Shown in pieces: positions 9,560 through 17,833 of a DNA stretch of 64,000 nucleotides. The DNA lies in contig NZ_JABJVX010000009.1 of assembly GCF_013155465.1 (NCBI RefSeq), forward strand, positions 52,240-116,239, in the 5' to 3' direction. Every line of letters starts with the position of its first letter. The first letter of the stretch is position 1. Source of the stretch: Alterinioella nitratireducens (GTDB lineage Bacteria > Pseudomonadota > Alphaproteobacteria > Rhodobacterales > Rhodobacteraceae). The position numbers and the translations under genes were made by a program. The notes beneath the pieces were generated by a model, which searched no databases, was not told where the DNA came from, and worked only from the letters and a program-made list of their open reading frames with translations.

Positions 9560-12442
9560 TCATCTTTTGGGCCATCTGTATTCGCCAGTGAGCAGGATGT
9601 GGGCCCACCCGAGGGGTGAAATATGCGCCAGAAGGTCTGGTAAGCAATTCAATCCATCGTGGCGGCGGCTGGCGACAGCCTGACCGAGGTGCTTGGTGTT
9701 CCAGTAGATGATGATGGCTGTGAGCAGGTTCAGCCCGGCCATCCTGAAATGTTGTCCTTCAGTTGTTCGGTCGCGAATTTCACCTTGGCGGCCAATGCGC
9801 AGTGCATTCTTGAGGGCATGATGTGCTTCGCCCTTGTTTAACCCGATCTGGGCGCGACGTTGCATATCGGCGTCCAGCAGCCAATCGATGATGAACAGCG
9901 TCCGTTCGACCCGTCCGATTTCGCGCAATGCGACCGCAAGCTCGTGTTGTCTGGGATAGGACGCAAATTTCCGCAAGAGTTGGCTTGGGGGCATTGCGCC
10001 CGCCACCATGGTGGCCACGCTGCGCAGGATATCTGGCCAATTTGAGCTGATAACGTGTTCCCTGACCTTGCCGCCGATCAAACCTTTCAGTTCTTTCGGG
10101 CAGGATGCTGGATCGAAGAGGTAGAGGCGCTTGGATGGCAGATCCCGGATGCGGGGGATGAACTGAAAGCCCAGAAGGGCAGTGACGGCGAATACGTGGT
10201 CGGTAAAGCCGCCGGTGTCGGCATACTGTTCGCGGATTTTCTGGCCTGCGTGTGTCATCAACAGGCCGTCCAGGATGTAAGGGGCCTCGTTCACCGTAGC
10301 CGGGATGGTCTGGGTGGCGAAAGGGCCGAACTGGTCGGAGACATGGGTATAGGCTTTCAGACCGGGTTCATTGCCGTATTTGGCGTTGATCAGGTTCATC
10401 GCCTCGCCCTGGCGCGTGGTCGGGAAGAATTGTCCGTCGCTCGAAGCGGTCTGCCCTGCGCCCCAGAACCGGGCCATCGGCAAGGCGGATTGGCCTTCGA
10501 TCACCATGGCCAGGGCGCGCGCCATCGCCTCGCTTTCGACATGCCACCGCGACAGGCGCGACAGTTGGAAATAATCATGGGTATTCGTGGCCCCAGCCAT
10601 CTTGCTGAGGCCGAGATTCAGCCCTTCAGCCAACAATACATTCAGCATGCCAACTCTGTCTTTGCAGGGGGCGCCGGTGCGCAGATGGGTGAAGGCCTCG
10701 GTAAAGCCGATCTCGTCATCCACTTCGAGCAGGAGGTCTGTGATCCTGATCTCCGGCAGGCGGTTGTAAAGATCGAGCACCATGGCATCGGCCTCTTCGG
10801 GGACAGCGGCCGTCAGACGGTCGATCTTGAGCACGCCATCTTCGATAGAACCTCCCGGAATGGCACCCGCCCTGGCGGCGCGGGCCAGTCGTTCCAAGCC
10901 ATCCGCTAGGCGAGATTTTCGCTCCGCGAGCCAGAGCTCCGGTTCAAACGGCATGGCCAGTTTTGGCGTGGCCCTGGCAACTTCTGTCGGAACCAGCGCG
11001 TCCTTGAGATCGCCATACCGGCGGGAATGTTCGAGCCAGATGTCGCCCGCCCGGAATGCGTCGCGCAGGTGGCACAGGACCGCCACCTCCCAAAGCCGGT
11101 TCCCATCGTCGTTGTTCAAGTGCCGGTGCCATTTCGAGGTGCGGCGCAAAAAGGTCAGTGGCCGGGTAGTCGTCGTTTCCGTACCCGCAACGACACCGGC
11201 AGCGGCCAGCAACGGTTCGGCCACTGGGGCCGCCTGAATATCGAGCGCCCGGAGCATGCGCGGCGCATAGCGTCGGAAGCGATGATGCCCGTGAACAACA
11301 TGTGCCAGTGGATCGGCGGCCAATGTGTCGGTCAGTTGGGCGGCGGTGGAAACAAGCCCCCTGAGCGATGACCAGCCTCCGGCGTTTTGGACGGCCTCCA
11401 TCAGGGACGCCTGATCTTCATGCGCTTCCAGCAGTGCCGATCCAAAATTTGAGAAGCCCTGCAAGGTGTCTTTCAAAGCAGCCTTGGCGTCATCCGCCCG
11501 AGCATCGCGTACGCGTTTCGCCTCGCGCCACGTCTTCCCCACAATCCGGTCATGGGTCTCGACCACTGCATCGGCAATGGCACTACGCCATTCCAAAGCG
11601 CAGACTGCGAGGATGGCAAGGCGGCGGTCGCCTGAAATATCCCGCAGATCACCGGCGAAATATCGTTCCCCTTGCCGTCGGAGGCGCGCGATACGGTAGG
11701 GCGGCACACCCGACAGGACGGTGCGGTCCACGGCCATGGCCTGCAAGAATTCCAACCGGTCGAGCAGCCGGTTCATGTCGGCCGAGTTCTGGCCCACCTC
11801 AAACTGGCGCAGCCAGACAAAGCGGGTGACAGAGCCGTCCGCCGTTTCCGTCAGCAAGGCGTCAAGTTGGCTGCACATCTCATCATCCAGCCGGTCGGCA
11901 ATCCGAGCGTCGATCCGTCGCTCTGCAGCGACGAGTGCATCCGCGCAAAGACGTTCGATAACCGTGATCCCCGGTAGAATGGTCTGGGCCGCCCGGCATT
12001 GTTCCACGAAACGCCGCGCCAAATCCTCGTTCGATCGGGCAGTTTCGGCTGTTGTCTCCAGCCAGGCCTTCAGGTCGCGCGATCCTCGGCCAGTGAACAT
12101 CTTGTAGCCATAGAGAACCCGCAGGGCCGCCAGGTGTTCATGACGCGTTTCTTCGCGGCTTGCGTATCCAGCCAGATCGTCTGACTTCAGCCCAAGCTGC
12201 GCTGCCAGGAAACGCGTGACCTCCATTGGAATGACCTCGCCCGGGGTCAACAACCGACCGGGATAGCGCAATGCGCAAAGCTGGAGAGCGAACCCAAAAC
12301 GATTGTGGGGGCGGCGGCGGGCGCGGATGATTTCCAGATCGTCGTCCGCAAGGGTGTAGTGGCGCAACATCGCCGTCTCATCGGTCGGAAGATCAAAAAG
12401 TACTGAGCGCTGACGCTCGGTGAGGATAGTACGATGCGCCAT
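9560..12442 (-). CDS. tnpA: Tn3-family transposase
   Basis: 960-residue DDE transposase that makes cointegrates by replicative transposition. It has the N-terminal DUF4158-type region (RTILTERQRSVLFDLP) and the long C-terminal Tn3 transposase domain with segments such as SDGQFFPTTRQGEA, ILDGLLMTH and GFQFIPRIRDL, the last around catalytic acidic residues. Length agrees with Tn3 transposases (about 950-1,000). It reads towards the left terminal repeat and stops 10 bp inside it. It is divergent from tnpR across the presumed res region. Confidence 0.97.
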   Translation of the reverse strand: MAHRTILTERQRSVLFDLPTDETAMLRHYTLADDDLEIIRARRRPHNRFGFALQLCALRYPGRLLTPGEVIPMEVTRFLAAQLGLKSDDLAGYASREETRHEHLAALRVLYGYKMFTGRGSRDLKAWLETTAETARSNEDLARRFVEQCRAAQTILPGITVIERLCADALVAAERRIDARIADRLDDEMCSQLDALLTETADGSVTRFVWLRQFEVGQNSADMNRLLDRLEFLQAMAVDRTVLSGVPPYRIARLRRQGERYFAGDLRDISGDRRLAILAVCALEWRSAIADAVVETHDRIVGKTWREAKRVRDARADDAKAALKDTLQGFSNFGSALLEAHEDQASLMEAVQNAGGWSSLRGLVSTAAQLTDTLAADPLAHVVHGHHRFRRYAPRMLRALDIQAAPVAEPLLAAAGVVAGTETTTTRPLTFLRRTSKWHRHLNNDDGNRLWEVAVLCHLRDAFRAGDIWLEHSRRYGDLKDALVPTEVARATPKLAMPFEPELWLAERKSRLADGLERLARAARAGAIPGGSIEDGVLKIDRLTAAVPEEADAMVLDLYNRLPEIRITDLLLEVDDEIGFTEAFTHLRTGAPCKDRVGMLNVLLAEGLNLGLSKMAGATNTHDYFQLSRLSRWHVESEAMARALAMVIEGQSALPMARFWGAGQTASSDGQFFPTTRQGEAMNLINAKYGNEPGLKAYTHVSDQFGPFATQTIPATVNEAPYILDGLLMTHAGQKIREQYADTGGFTDHVFAVTALLGFQFIPRIRDLPSKRLYLFDPASCPKELKGLIGGKVREHVISSNWPDILRSVATMVAGAMPPSQLLRKFASYPRQHELAVALREIGRVERTLFIIDWLLDADMQRRAQIGLNKGEAHHALKNALRIGRQGEIRDRTTEGQHFRMAGLNLLTAIIIYWNTKHLGQAVASRRHDGLNCLPDLLAHISPLGWAHILLTGEYRWPKR

Positions 12443-12562
12443 GTTTCTTTTGCTTTCTACATATGGTTTGCGTATTGATGATTAAGATACTGAATAAGGA
12501 ATTGTTCGGATGGCCGAAAGCGCGTCGTTTTCCAGATCGTCTCAAACGAACGTTTGTGAAAC
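12443..12562. promoter_or_regulatory. Intergenic region between tnpA and tnpR, presumed res site and divergent promoters
   Basis: AT-richer than its surroundings, as Tn3 res regions usually are. It contains the inverted repeat CAAACG-AA-CGTTTG (12543-12556) just before the tnpR start, a plausible resolvase-binding half-site. Three canonical subsites could not be delimited by eye. Position between divergent tnpA and tnpR is the main evidence. Confidence 0.6.
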
Positions 12563-13174
12563 ATGCTGATCGGCTATGCACGGGTCTCGAAAGCCGACGG
12601 CAGCCAGTCCCTCGATTTACAGCGAGACGCCTTGATCGGAGCAGGGGTCGAAGAAGGCCAGATCTATTCGGACCTGGCATCTGGAAAGAAGGATGACCGA
12701 TCCGGTCTTGAGGCCTGCCTCAAGGCATTGCGCAAGGGCGATGTTCTGGTCGTGTGGAAGCTCGACCGCATGGGTCGCAGCCTCCACCACCTTGTCAAAA
12801 CCGTTAGCATGCTGTCCGAGCGTGGCGTCGGCCTCAAGGTTCTCACTGGGCAAGGCGCGCAGATTGACACAACGACTGCGGCAGGACGACTTTCATTCGG
12901 CATCTTTGCCGCTCTCGCCGAATTCGAAAGCGAGCTGATCCGCGAACGCACAATGGCGGGGCTCCAAGCGGCCCGCGCCCGCGGCCGAAAGGGTGGAAGG
13001 AAGTTCGCGCTGACGAAAGCGCAGGTCCGCATGGCCCAGGCCGCTATGGCTAGCCGCGACACGTCAGTTCCTGAACTCTGTAAGGAACTGGGGGTCAAAC
13101 CGGTCACGCTCTACCGATATGTCGACCCAAATGGCAATCTGCGCGATTATGGGAAACGGGTTCTCAGCCCTTAG
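12563..13174 (+). CDS. tnpR: Serine resolvase of the Tn3-family transposon
   Basis: 203-residue site-specific recombinase that resolves transposition cointegrates at res. The N-terminal catalytic domain shows YARVSKADG with the active serine at residue 9, plus WKLDRMGRS and FAALAEFESELIRERT, and a C-terminal helix-turn-helix (ELGVKPVTLYRYV) binds DNA. The gene's stop lies within the right terminal repeat (13170-13207). There is no strong ribosome-binding site before the ATG. Confidence 0.96.
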   Translation: MLIGYARVSKADGSQSLDLQRDALIGAGVEEGQIYSDLASGKKDDRSGLEACLKALRKGDVLVVWKLDRMGRSLHHLVKTVSMLSERGVGLKVLTGQGAQIDTTTAAGRLSFGIFAALAEFESELIRERTMAGLQAARARGRKGGRKFALTKAQVRMAQAAMASRDTSVPELCKELGVKPVTLYRYVDPNGNLRDYGKRVLSP

Positions 13175-13207
13175 CGTAGGATTCTGCACTCTCCGGCATC
13201 AGACCCC
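13170..13207 (-). repeat. Tn3-family terminal inverted repeat (tnpR side)
   Basis: Exact reverse complement of 9513-9550. It is followed by the second copy of the target duplication ACGAA at 13208-13212. The last five bases of the tnpR reading frame lie inside it. Confidence 0.97.
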
Positions 13208-13554
13208 ACGAAGCCGACGACGCGCCTGATCGGCCATAACTGGGCCGCCAGCACCGCCAGGAACCCGCCCATGGAATTGCCTAGCGCATAGACCTCGCGC
13301 CCCTCCATATGCGGGGCCAGCACCGCGCCGATGGCGTCGAAATCCAGCGCGTTGCCCCAGGAGCGTGTGATATCCGTCACGAAGATCGTGTTGGCGAAGC
13401 CGTTGCCCGCGCTTGGAAATTCCGGCTTCTGCATACGGCCCACGCTCTTGCCATGGCCGATCCCGGTGAAGGACAGCAGCAGGCGGTCACCCGGCCCGTC
13501 CTCGCCGTCCCGCGTCTGGATCAACACGCTGTCATCGCTGTGAAGCTCGCGCAT
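13208..13554 (-). pseudogene. N-terminal half of an alpha/beta-hydrolase-like gene, cut by the Tn3-family transposon
   Basis: Starts at ATG 13554, five nt after the GNAT gene's stop, with GAGGG about 10 nt upstream, so the two formed an operon. It contains the nucleophile-elbow segment ALGNSMGGFLAV (GxSxG-type) and ends at VVGFV where the transposon begins; read-through adds ten residues from the terminal repeat before a stop. The frame continues exactly into the fragment at 9120-9512. The substrate of the ancestral enzyme cannot be told. Confidence 0.9.
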
Positions 13555-13559
13555 CCGCG

Positions 13560-14153
13560 TTACACCCTCGGCCGCTGCATTTCCCAACGCAGATGCGCGG
13601 AGATCATCGGCCATTCCGTGTTCAGGATCGAATAGACCACGGTGTCGCGCAGGGTGCCATTGTCCATCCGCATATGGTTGCGCAGGATGCCGTCCTGCTT
13701 CGCGCCGAGCCTCTCGATGGCGCGGCGGCTCTGCTGGTTGAGGATGTGGGTGCGGAATTCAACCGCGACGCAATCCAGCGTCTCGAAGGCATGGCGCAGC
13801 AGCAGGAACTTGGCTTCGGTGTTCAGCGGCCCGCGCTGCGCGGCGCGCGAGATCCAGGTCGATCCGATCTCCAGCCTCGGCAGGCTCGCGTCGATATTCA
13901 TATAGGTCGTCATCCCCACCGCGCGACCCGCCGGGTCCAGCACAGCGAAGGGCATCATCGCGCCCGCCTTGCGCAGCGCCAGCCGCCGGTCGATCTCGGC
14001 CTCCATCCCCTCGGCATCGGGGATCGTGGTGTACCAGAGCTGGTGCAAGCCGCCTTCGCCCGCCGCCACGCGCATGCCGCCCAGGTGATCGGGGCGCAGC
14101 GGTTCCAGCGTCACGTGATCGCCGCTCAGGGTGATGTCGTCGGGCCAGGGCAT
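13560..14153 (-). CDS. GNAT-family acetyltransferase (RimJ/RimL-like)
   Basis: 197-residue protein with the GNAT fold of the RimJ/RimL group: an N-terminal strand VTLEPLRPDHLGGM, the core MTTYMNIDASLPRLEIGSTW, and NQQSRRAIERLGAKQDGILR, which is the typical acetyl-CoA-proximal helix and strand. Members acetylate protein N-termini or small amines; the target is unknown. It is upstream of, and presumably cotranscribed with, the interrupted hydrolase gene. The ATG at 14153 is the first good start. Confidence 0.88.
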   Translation of the reverse strand: MPWPDDITLSGDHVTLEPLRPDHLGGMRVAAGEGGLHQLWYTTIPDAEGMEAEIDRRLALRKAGAMMPFAVLDPAGRAVGMTTYMNIDASLPRLEIGSTWISRAAQRGPLNTEAKFLLLRHAFETLDCVAVEFRTHILNQQSRRAIERLGAKQDGILRNHMRMDNGTLRDTVVYSILNTEWPMISAHLRWEMQRPRV

Positions 14154-14464
14154 TGTCGCACCTTCCGGTTTGCGTCACCCCGCAAGCAAGCACAGGACGC
14201 GACGCTTGACCAGTGCCCCGCCGCCAACCCGCGGCATCGCCGGTCAATTAGGATGGGATTAAGGTTAACGCGCCCGCGCCCTGCGCCCCCCGAACGCCCG
14301 CTTGAGGCAGTCCCTCCCGGATCAGGGCCGCCCTTCCCTTCTTTGTTCTTCAAATATCCTCGTCCATTGCCCGACAGGCGGCGGATGCGGCCGAGAGGGA
14401 AGGCTGCAGAACCGCAAGGCAGGCGGTCCGCTCGCCGAAGACGCGCAGATGCCCAGGGCACAGT
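14154..14464. other. Intergenic region with a GAGGATATTT-type motif
   Basis: 311 bp with no convincing gene. On the minus strand 14338-14361 reads GAGGATATTTGAAG followed by AACAAAGAAG, similar in layout to the GAGGTATTT motifs at 25189-25214 and 25347-25372. A purine-rich GGGATTAAGGTTAACG stretch near 14252-14272 may be part of a promoter for the GNAT gene, but no clear -35/-10 pair was found. Confidence 0.4.
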
Positions 14465-15217
14465 CTACCCCGGCTGAATACCGACCCGGTCCAGCGCGGC
14501 AAGCGCCTTGGCTTCCCATTCCGCGCGCATCTCGTCATTGCTGCGCTGGCGCAGGCCCATCTGTTTCTGCATCTCGTAACGGGGCGAGTTGGCCTGTCCG
14601 AAACTGGCGGCCACGCGCGGGAACCAGTAGCCGATCGAGGCGACGATGGCCTCGCCCTCGCCTTCGCCCATCAGGCGTTGCAGCCCTTCCTCGGCCAGGT
14701 CCGCGTGCCGCGCCTCGACCGGCGCGATCTCGCGGAACGCCTCGGCCAGCGGCTGATAGGAGACGCTTGTGTAATCGGCCAGTTGCACGGCGACGGCGCA
14801 GCCCATCAGCAGGTTCATCACCACGGCATCGGTCCAGCCCTGAAGCGGATAGTTGAACACCGCCAGCCGCATGTCGTGATCGCCCCGCGTGGTGCCGATA
14901 TCGGCGTCACGATCCAGCCGCGCGGTCCAGGGGTGGTGGTTGGCGTAGCGTTCACTGTCGACGCCGAAGCCCTCCATCACGCGCAGGACTTTCCCGGCGT
15001 GATCGGTCTTTTCCAGCACGATCCGCGCCGCCGCGATGCGTTCCTTGATCCCCGGGCCCTCGTTGATGATGTCGGCAAAGCCCGCCGCGCCCGCCAATTC
15101 GCTGTCGACGAAACTGGTCATCAGCTTCAGCAACTCCGCCCGGTAGCGCGGCGGCACATTGGTCGGGTTCGACAACACGCCGCCCTGGGCCAGGTAGTCC
15201 TCGATGCTCATATCCAT
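14465..15217 (-). CDS. Sixth PaaA/PaaC-like protein of the phenylacetyl-CoA epoxidase operon
   Basis: 250-residue ferritin-like protein homologous to PaaA in this window: both share an FNYP segment, the ExxH of PaaA (ESFH, 174-177) aligns with EARH here (168-171), and Glu40 aligns with PaaA Glu61. The first PaaA motif EAGH aligns with KTDH, so the metal-ligand Glu is replaced by Lys, with a Glu one position earlier (E69, H73). It is not one of the five classical Paa subunits. The ATG at 15217 has AAGGA about 9 nt upstream and lies 13 nt after paaE. It may be an accessory or an alternative subunit; function unknown. Confidence 0.8.
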   Translation of the reverse strand: MDMSIEDYLAQGGVLSNPTNVPPRYRAELLKLMTSFVDSELAGAAGFADIINEGPGIKERIAAARIVLEKTDHAGKVLRVMEGFGVDSERYANHHPWTARLDRDADIGTTRGDHDMRLAVFNYPLQGWTDAVVMNLLMGCAVAVQLADYTSVSYQPLAEAFREIAPVEARHADLAEEGLQRLMGEGEGEAIVASIGYWFPRVAASFGQANSPRYEMQKQMGLRQRSNDEMRAEWEAKALAALDRVGIQPG

Positions 15218-15230
15218 GGGGTCCGGTCCT

Positions 15231-16298
15231 TTATTGATCGTAATCGACGATGACACGGTCGGTGACGGGGTAGGATTGGCAGGACAGGACATAGCCCTTT
15301 TCCACCTCGTAATCCTCCAGCGCGTGGTTGGCGATCATCTCGACCTCGCCCTCCAGCACCCGGCAGCGGCAGGTCGAACAGACCCCGGCCTTGCAGGCAT
15401 AGGGCGCGTCGAGATGCTCGGCCAGCGCCGAGTCCAGGATGCTTACCCCCTTGGCCGCCGTGATGGTGCGGGTGGAGCCGTCGAGCGTATAGGCGATCTC
15501 GGCCTGGTTGGCGGTCTTGCCGGCCTCGCGGGCGACCGCGGGGCGCTTGGCGCGGCCCGGTTGGGCGCTGGCGAAAAGCTCGAACTTGATCTGTGCGTCG
15601 CTCAGCCCGTGGTCGCGCAGCGCGCGGGCAATGCCCAACATCATCGGCTCCGGCCCGCAGATGAAGGCGGTATCCACGCTGGCGATGTCGATCCAGCCCT
15701 TGAACAGCTCGGCGCATTTCTCTTCTGTCACCAACCCCGTGAACAGGTCGATCTCCTGCGCGTCGGTCTCGAGGATGTGGATGACATTGAACCGGCCCAT
15801 ATGCAGGTTCTTCAGATCCTCCAGCTCCTCGCGGAACATGATCGAGTTTACGCCCTTGTTGGCATAGACCAGCGTGAAACTGGCGCGTGGTTCCTCGGCC
15901 AGCACGGTCTTGATGATCGAGAGGACGGGCGTGATGCCCGAGCCGCCCGCGAAACCGAGGTAATTGCGCTCGGTCCCCGCATCGAGCTGCGTGAAGAAAC
16001 TGCCCATCGGCGGCATGGCCTGCAGCCTGTCGCCCGGTTTCAGCTCTTCATTGGCCCAGGTGGAAAACGCGCCGCCCTCGACGCGCTTGATACCGACCTG
16101 GAGGTGGCCCTCGCCGCGCCCCGCGCAGATGGAATAGCTCCGGCGCAATTCCTCGCCGTCGAACTCGCGGCGGAAGGTCAGGTATTGGCCTTGCGTGAAA
16201 TCGAAGGCCGCGGGGTCGTCGGGCTGCAACGTCACCACCACCGCATCGCGGATGGTCTTGGTCACGTCGGTAACGGTCAGGTCGTGAAATCGGGCCAT
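15231..16298 (-). CDS. paaE: Phenylacetyl-CoA epoxidase, reductase subunit PaaE
   Basis: 355-residue electron-transfer subunit passing electrons from NADPH through FAD and a 2Fe-2S cluster to the PaaA di-iron centre. It has an FAD-binding domain with RRSYSICAG, an NAD(P)-binding domain with GFAGGSGITPVLSI, and a C-terminal plant-type ferredoxin domain with CKAGVCSTCRCRV, whose cysteines bind the cluster. Domain order and length match PaaE (about 355). It starts 13 nt after paaD. Confidence 0.96.
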   Translation of the reverse strand: MARFHDLTVTDVTKTIRDAVVVTLQPDDPAAFDFTQGQYLTFRREFDGEELRRSYSICAGRGEGHLQVGIKRVEGGAFSTWANEELKPGDRLQAMPPMGSFFTQLDAGTERNYLGFAGGSGITPVLSIIKTVLAEEPRASFTLVYANKGVNSIMFREELEDLKNLHMGRFNVIHILETDAQEIDLFTGLVTEEKCAELFKGWIDIASVDTAFICGPEPMMLGIARALRDHGLSDAQIKFELFASAQPGRAKRPAVAREAGKTANQAEIAYTLDGSTRTITAAKGVSILDSALAEHLDAPYACKAGVCSTCRCRVLEGEVEMIANHALEDYEVEKGYVLSCQSYPVTDRVIVDYDQ

Positions 16299-16311
16299 CC
16301 ATGCCCCTCCC

Positions 16312-16773
16312 TCAGATACATTTGAAATAGTCGAACGGTTCCAGGCAGGTGCGGCAGCGCCAGGACGCCTTGCAGGGGGTGGAGCCGAACTGGCTCACCC
16401 TCTCCAGATCCTCACCGCCGCATTGCGGGCAGCGCGCGGGGCCGCCTGCGGCCTGCGGCGGCGCGATGCCGTATTTCTCCAGCTTCTCGCGGCCCTTGTC
16501 CGACAGCCAATCGGTGGTCCAGGGCGGTGCGATCTGTTGCCTGAGGCGCACTTTATCGACGCCTTTGGCCCCCAGTGCCGTAACGATATCGAGGTTGATG
16601 ACGCTCGTCGCGGGGCAGCCCGAATAGGTCGGCGTCACCGCGATCTCCAGCGTGTCGCCCTGCCACTCCACGCCCCGGATAATCCCCAGATCGACCAGGG
16701 AGATCACCGGGATCTCGGGGTCCGGCACCTCGTCCAGCCAGGCCCAGACCTGATCTGTCGTGGGCTTGTCCAT
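16312..16773 (-). CDS. paaD: Phenylacetyl-CoA epoxidase subunit PaaD, MIP18-family
   Basis: 153-residue protein with an N-terminal MIP18/DUF59 domain (DPEIPVISLVDLGIIRGV; SGCPAT) and a C-terminal zinc-ribbon-like segment with CPQCGG and CRTCLEPFDYFKC. PaaD is thought to help assemble the iron centre of the epoxidase. The ATG at 16773 gives the usual N-terminus; GTG codons just upstream are possible. It begins 2 nt after the paaC stop. Confidence 0.94.
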   Translation of the reverse strand: MDKPTTDQVWAWLDEVPDPEIPVISLVDLGIIRGVEWQGDTLEIAVTPTYSGCPATSVINLDIVTALGAKGVDKVRLRQQIAPPWTTDWLSDKGREKLEKYGIAPPQAAGGPARCPQCGGEDLERVSQFGSTPCKASWRCRTCLEPFDYFKCI

Positions 16774-16775
16774 GA

Positions 16776-17540
16776 TCACCACGCCGCCCCCGGATAGGCG
16801 CGTTGCAGCCATTGCATCGAGGTCAGCAGGTGGCCCAGATGTTCCGTGTGCATCACCCCGCTGCGCCCGCCCTTGTGGCTGTATTTCGCGTTCGGAACGC
16901 TCAACGTCGCCTCACCCATGACGCGGCTGATCAGCACGTTGAAATCCTCCTGCAAACTGGCGGGGTCGGGCGCGATGCCGGTGTCAGCCATGGCGGCATC
17001 GACCTCGTCGCCCGTGAACATCTCGCCCACGTAAGGCCACAGATAGTCCAGCGCCGCCTGCATCCGGGCGTGGCTTTCCTCGGTCCCGTCGCCAAGGCCC
17101 ACCACCGTGTCGGCGGAGCGTTCGACGTGATAGGCAACTTCCTTGGACGCCTTGGCCGCAATCGCCGCGACGCGTTCATCCGAAGAAGAGATCAGCCGCC
17201 CCAGAAGCACCGACTGATACGCATCGAACAGGAATTGCCGCATCAGCGTCTGGCCGAAATCGCCATTTGGCAGCTCGACCAGCAGCAGGTTGCGGAAATC
17301 CCAGGCATCGCGGTGAAAGGCCAGGTCGTCGGCGGAGCGTCCCTGCCCCTCGACCTCACCGGCCAGGCCAAGCCAGAACTGCGTCTGGCCGATCAGGTCC
17401 AGCGCCGTGTTGGCCAGCGCGATATCCTCCTCCAGAACCGGGGAATGGCCGCACCATTCGCTGACCCGGTGGCCGAGGATCAGCGTGTTGTCCCCCATGC
17501 GCAGGAGGAACTGAAAAAGCGCCTCGTCATGCGTCATCAC
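16776..17540 (-). CDS. paaC: Phenylacetyl-CoA epoxidase structural subunit PaaC
   Basis: 254-residue ferritin-like subunit that forms the PaaAC heterodimer and has no catalytic di-iron site in characterised enzymes. Visible PaaC signatures are the GHRVSEWCGHSPVLEEDIAL start region, GQTLMRQFLFDAYQ and KEVAYHVERSADTVVGLGDG. The start overlaps the end of paaB by 4 nt. It begins MMTHDEAL, and either of the two ATG codons could serve. Confidence 0.95.
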   Translation of the reverse strand: MMTHDEALFQFLLRMGDNTLILGHRVSEWCGHSPVLEEDIALANTALDLIGQTQFWLGLAGEVEGQGRSADDLAFHRDAWDFRNLLLVELPNGDFGQTLMRQFLFDAYQSVLLGRLISSSDERVAAIAAKASKEVAYHVERSADTVVGLGDGTEESHARMQAALDYLWPYVGEMFTGDEVDAAMADTGIAPDPASLQEDFNVLISRVMGEATLSVPNAKYSHKGGRSGVMHTEHLGHLLTSMQWLQRAYPGAAW

Positions 17541-17821
17541 ATCTGCCCCGCTTCGTCGGGAATGTCGTAGAAGGTCGGGTGGCGGTAGATCTTGGCCTCG
17601 GAGGGCTCGAACATCGGGCCTTTCTCGCCCGGAGCCGTGGCCGAGATATGGCGCGCCTCGACCACCCAGATCGAGACACCTTCATTGCGCCGCGTATAGA
17701 CATCGCGCGCGTTCTTGATCGCCATCTCGGCGTCGGGGGCGTGCAGGCTGCCCACGTGACGATGGCTCATGCCGTGCTGGCCACGGATGAACACTTCCCA
17801 AAGGGGCCATTCGTTTTTCAT
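17537..17821 (-). CDS. paaB: Phenylacetyl-CoA epoxidase subunit PaaB
   Basis: 94-residue subunit required for epoxidase assembly and activity. It has the PaaB pattern: PLWEVFIRGQHGMSHRHVG near the N-terminus, then DAEMAIKNARDVYTRRNEG and IWVV. Length matches PaaB (about 95). It lies 12 nt after paaA and overlaps paaC by 4 nt. Confidence 0.96.
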   Translation of the reverse strand: MKNEWPLWEVFIRGQHGMSHRHVGSLHAPDAEMAIKNARDVYTRRNEGVSIWVVEARHISATAPGEKGPMFEPSEAKIYRHPTFYDIPDEAGQM

Positions 17822-17833
17822 CTCGCTACTCCC

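Larger units (their letters stand above)
9513..13207. mobile_element. Complete Tn3-family transposon without passenger genes (3,695 bp)
   Basis: Bounded by perfect 38-bp inverted repeats that begin GGGG and end TAAG, the Tn3-family pattern, and flanked by the 5-bp target duplication ACGAA (9508-9512 and 13208-13212). It carries only a 960-residue transposase and a divergent serine resolvase with a 120-bp intervening region. Everything needed for cointegrate transposition appears intact, and both ends and duplications are uneroded, which suggests recent insertion. It interrupts a hydrolase-like gene. Confidence 0.97.

Noticed and set aside
9513..13207. Passenger genes (resistance or metabolism) in the Tn3-family transposon
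   Set aside because: All sequence between the terminal repeats is accounted for by tnpA, tnpR and the short region between them.
13171..13614. Stand-alone hydrolase of 147 residues
   Set aside because: Its last ten residues come from the transposon's terminal repeat and it lacks the C-terminal half, which is found in frame on the other side of the transposon.
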